Made by a program: the position numbers and the translations under genes. From Kozakia baliensis (GTDB taxonomy: Bacteria > Pseudomonadota > Alphaproteobacteria > Acetobacterales > Acetobacteraceae), in contig NZ_CP014674.1 of the NCBI RefSeq assembly GCF_001787335.1, positions 628,501 through 692,500 of the forward strand: a stretch of DNA of 64,000 bases, in the 5' to 3' direction. Each line of letters opens with the position of its first letter. Positions within the stretch are counted from its first letter, which is position 1. Below are positions 63,997 through 64,000 of the stretch, piece by piece. Under the pieces are notes generated by a model, which was given only the letters and a program-made list of their open reading frames with translations, was not told where the DNA came from and ran no database searches.

Positions 63997-64000
63997 ACTG

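Overview
The window is a chromosomal segment of an alphaproteobacterium, most likely an acetic acid bacterium (Acetobacteraceae, Rhodospirillales). The grounds are a CtrA orthologue, a fused IspDF, an ATP12 family chaperone, a SAM-II type leader before metZ, a type II NADH dehydrogenase and the argJ-ppiC-secA neighbourhood. The genus is inferred only from gene content. Most of the window is GC-rich and tightly packed, with many 4-base ATGA or GTGA stop/start overlaps. The stretch 27.0-29.3 kb is visibly AT-rich and stands apart.

Layout. 1-503: 5' part of lptF. 593-6297 (minus): a cytochrome c maturation operon ccmC-D-E-F-G-H-I plus a zinc-ribbon membrane protein; ccmA and ccmB are not here. 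6435-13798: EVE-domain protein, nucleoside hydrolase, succinate-semialdehyde dehydrogenase, EcsC-like protein, aat, a pair of related exported proteins, a Gly/Pro-rich exported protein and a peroxiredoxin. 13819-23948: a very large AsmA/YhdP-like protein, an HD-GYP protein, then the overlapping chain rarA-rluC/D-asmA-atp12. 24078-26997: a small membrane protein, ispDF and a GalP-like sugar:H+ symporter, separated by terminators. 26998-30905: the AT-rich island, holding a secreted protein made of three near-identical 25-residue repeats with its own terminator, followed by a propeller/Y_Y_Y/GGDEF sensor diguanylate cyclase. 30865-38064: apaG, metZ with a SAM-II riboswitch, tRNA-Gly(CCC), a 2OG-Fe dioxygenase, ndh, argJ and a parvulin. 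38437-51133: secA, then one long collinear run yebC-ruvCAB-ybgC-tolQRAB-pal-cpoB-tilS. 51310-55504: ftsH, glmM, thiD. 55507-58175: ctrA divergent from fliI-fliJ. 58170-63996: aminopeptidase operon, HNH protein, hisC, ankyrin protein and an MBL-fold hydrolase.

Most genes are housekeeping: heme delivery to apocytochromes, Holliday junction processing, the Tol-Pal envelope machine, protein export and quality control, isoprenoid, methionine, arginine, histidine and thiamine synthesis.

Three things deserve attention. (1) The repeat-peptide gene beside a periplasmic-sensor diguanylate cyclase in an AT-rich island is the best candidate for an undescribed system. (2) The ctrA gene natively encodes Glu at position 51, where Caulobacter CtrA has its phospho-acceptor Asp, and has lost the neighbouring pocket residue Asp8. 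(3) The ctrA-fliI gap holds two perfect-arm palindromes, a CtrA-like box and GANTC sites. All functional statements rest on reading motifs and on remembered family features; no database search was run.
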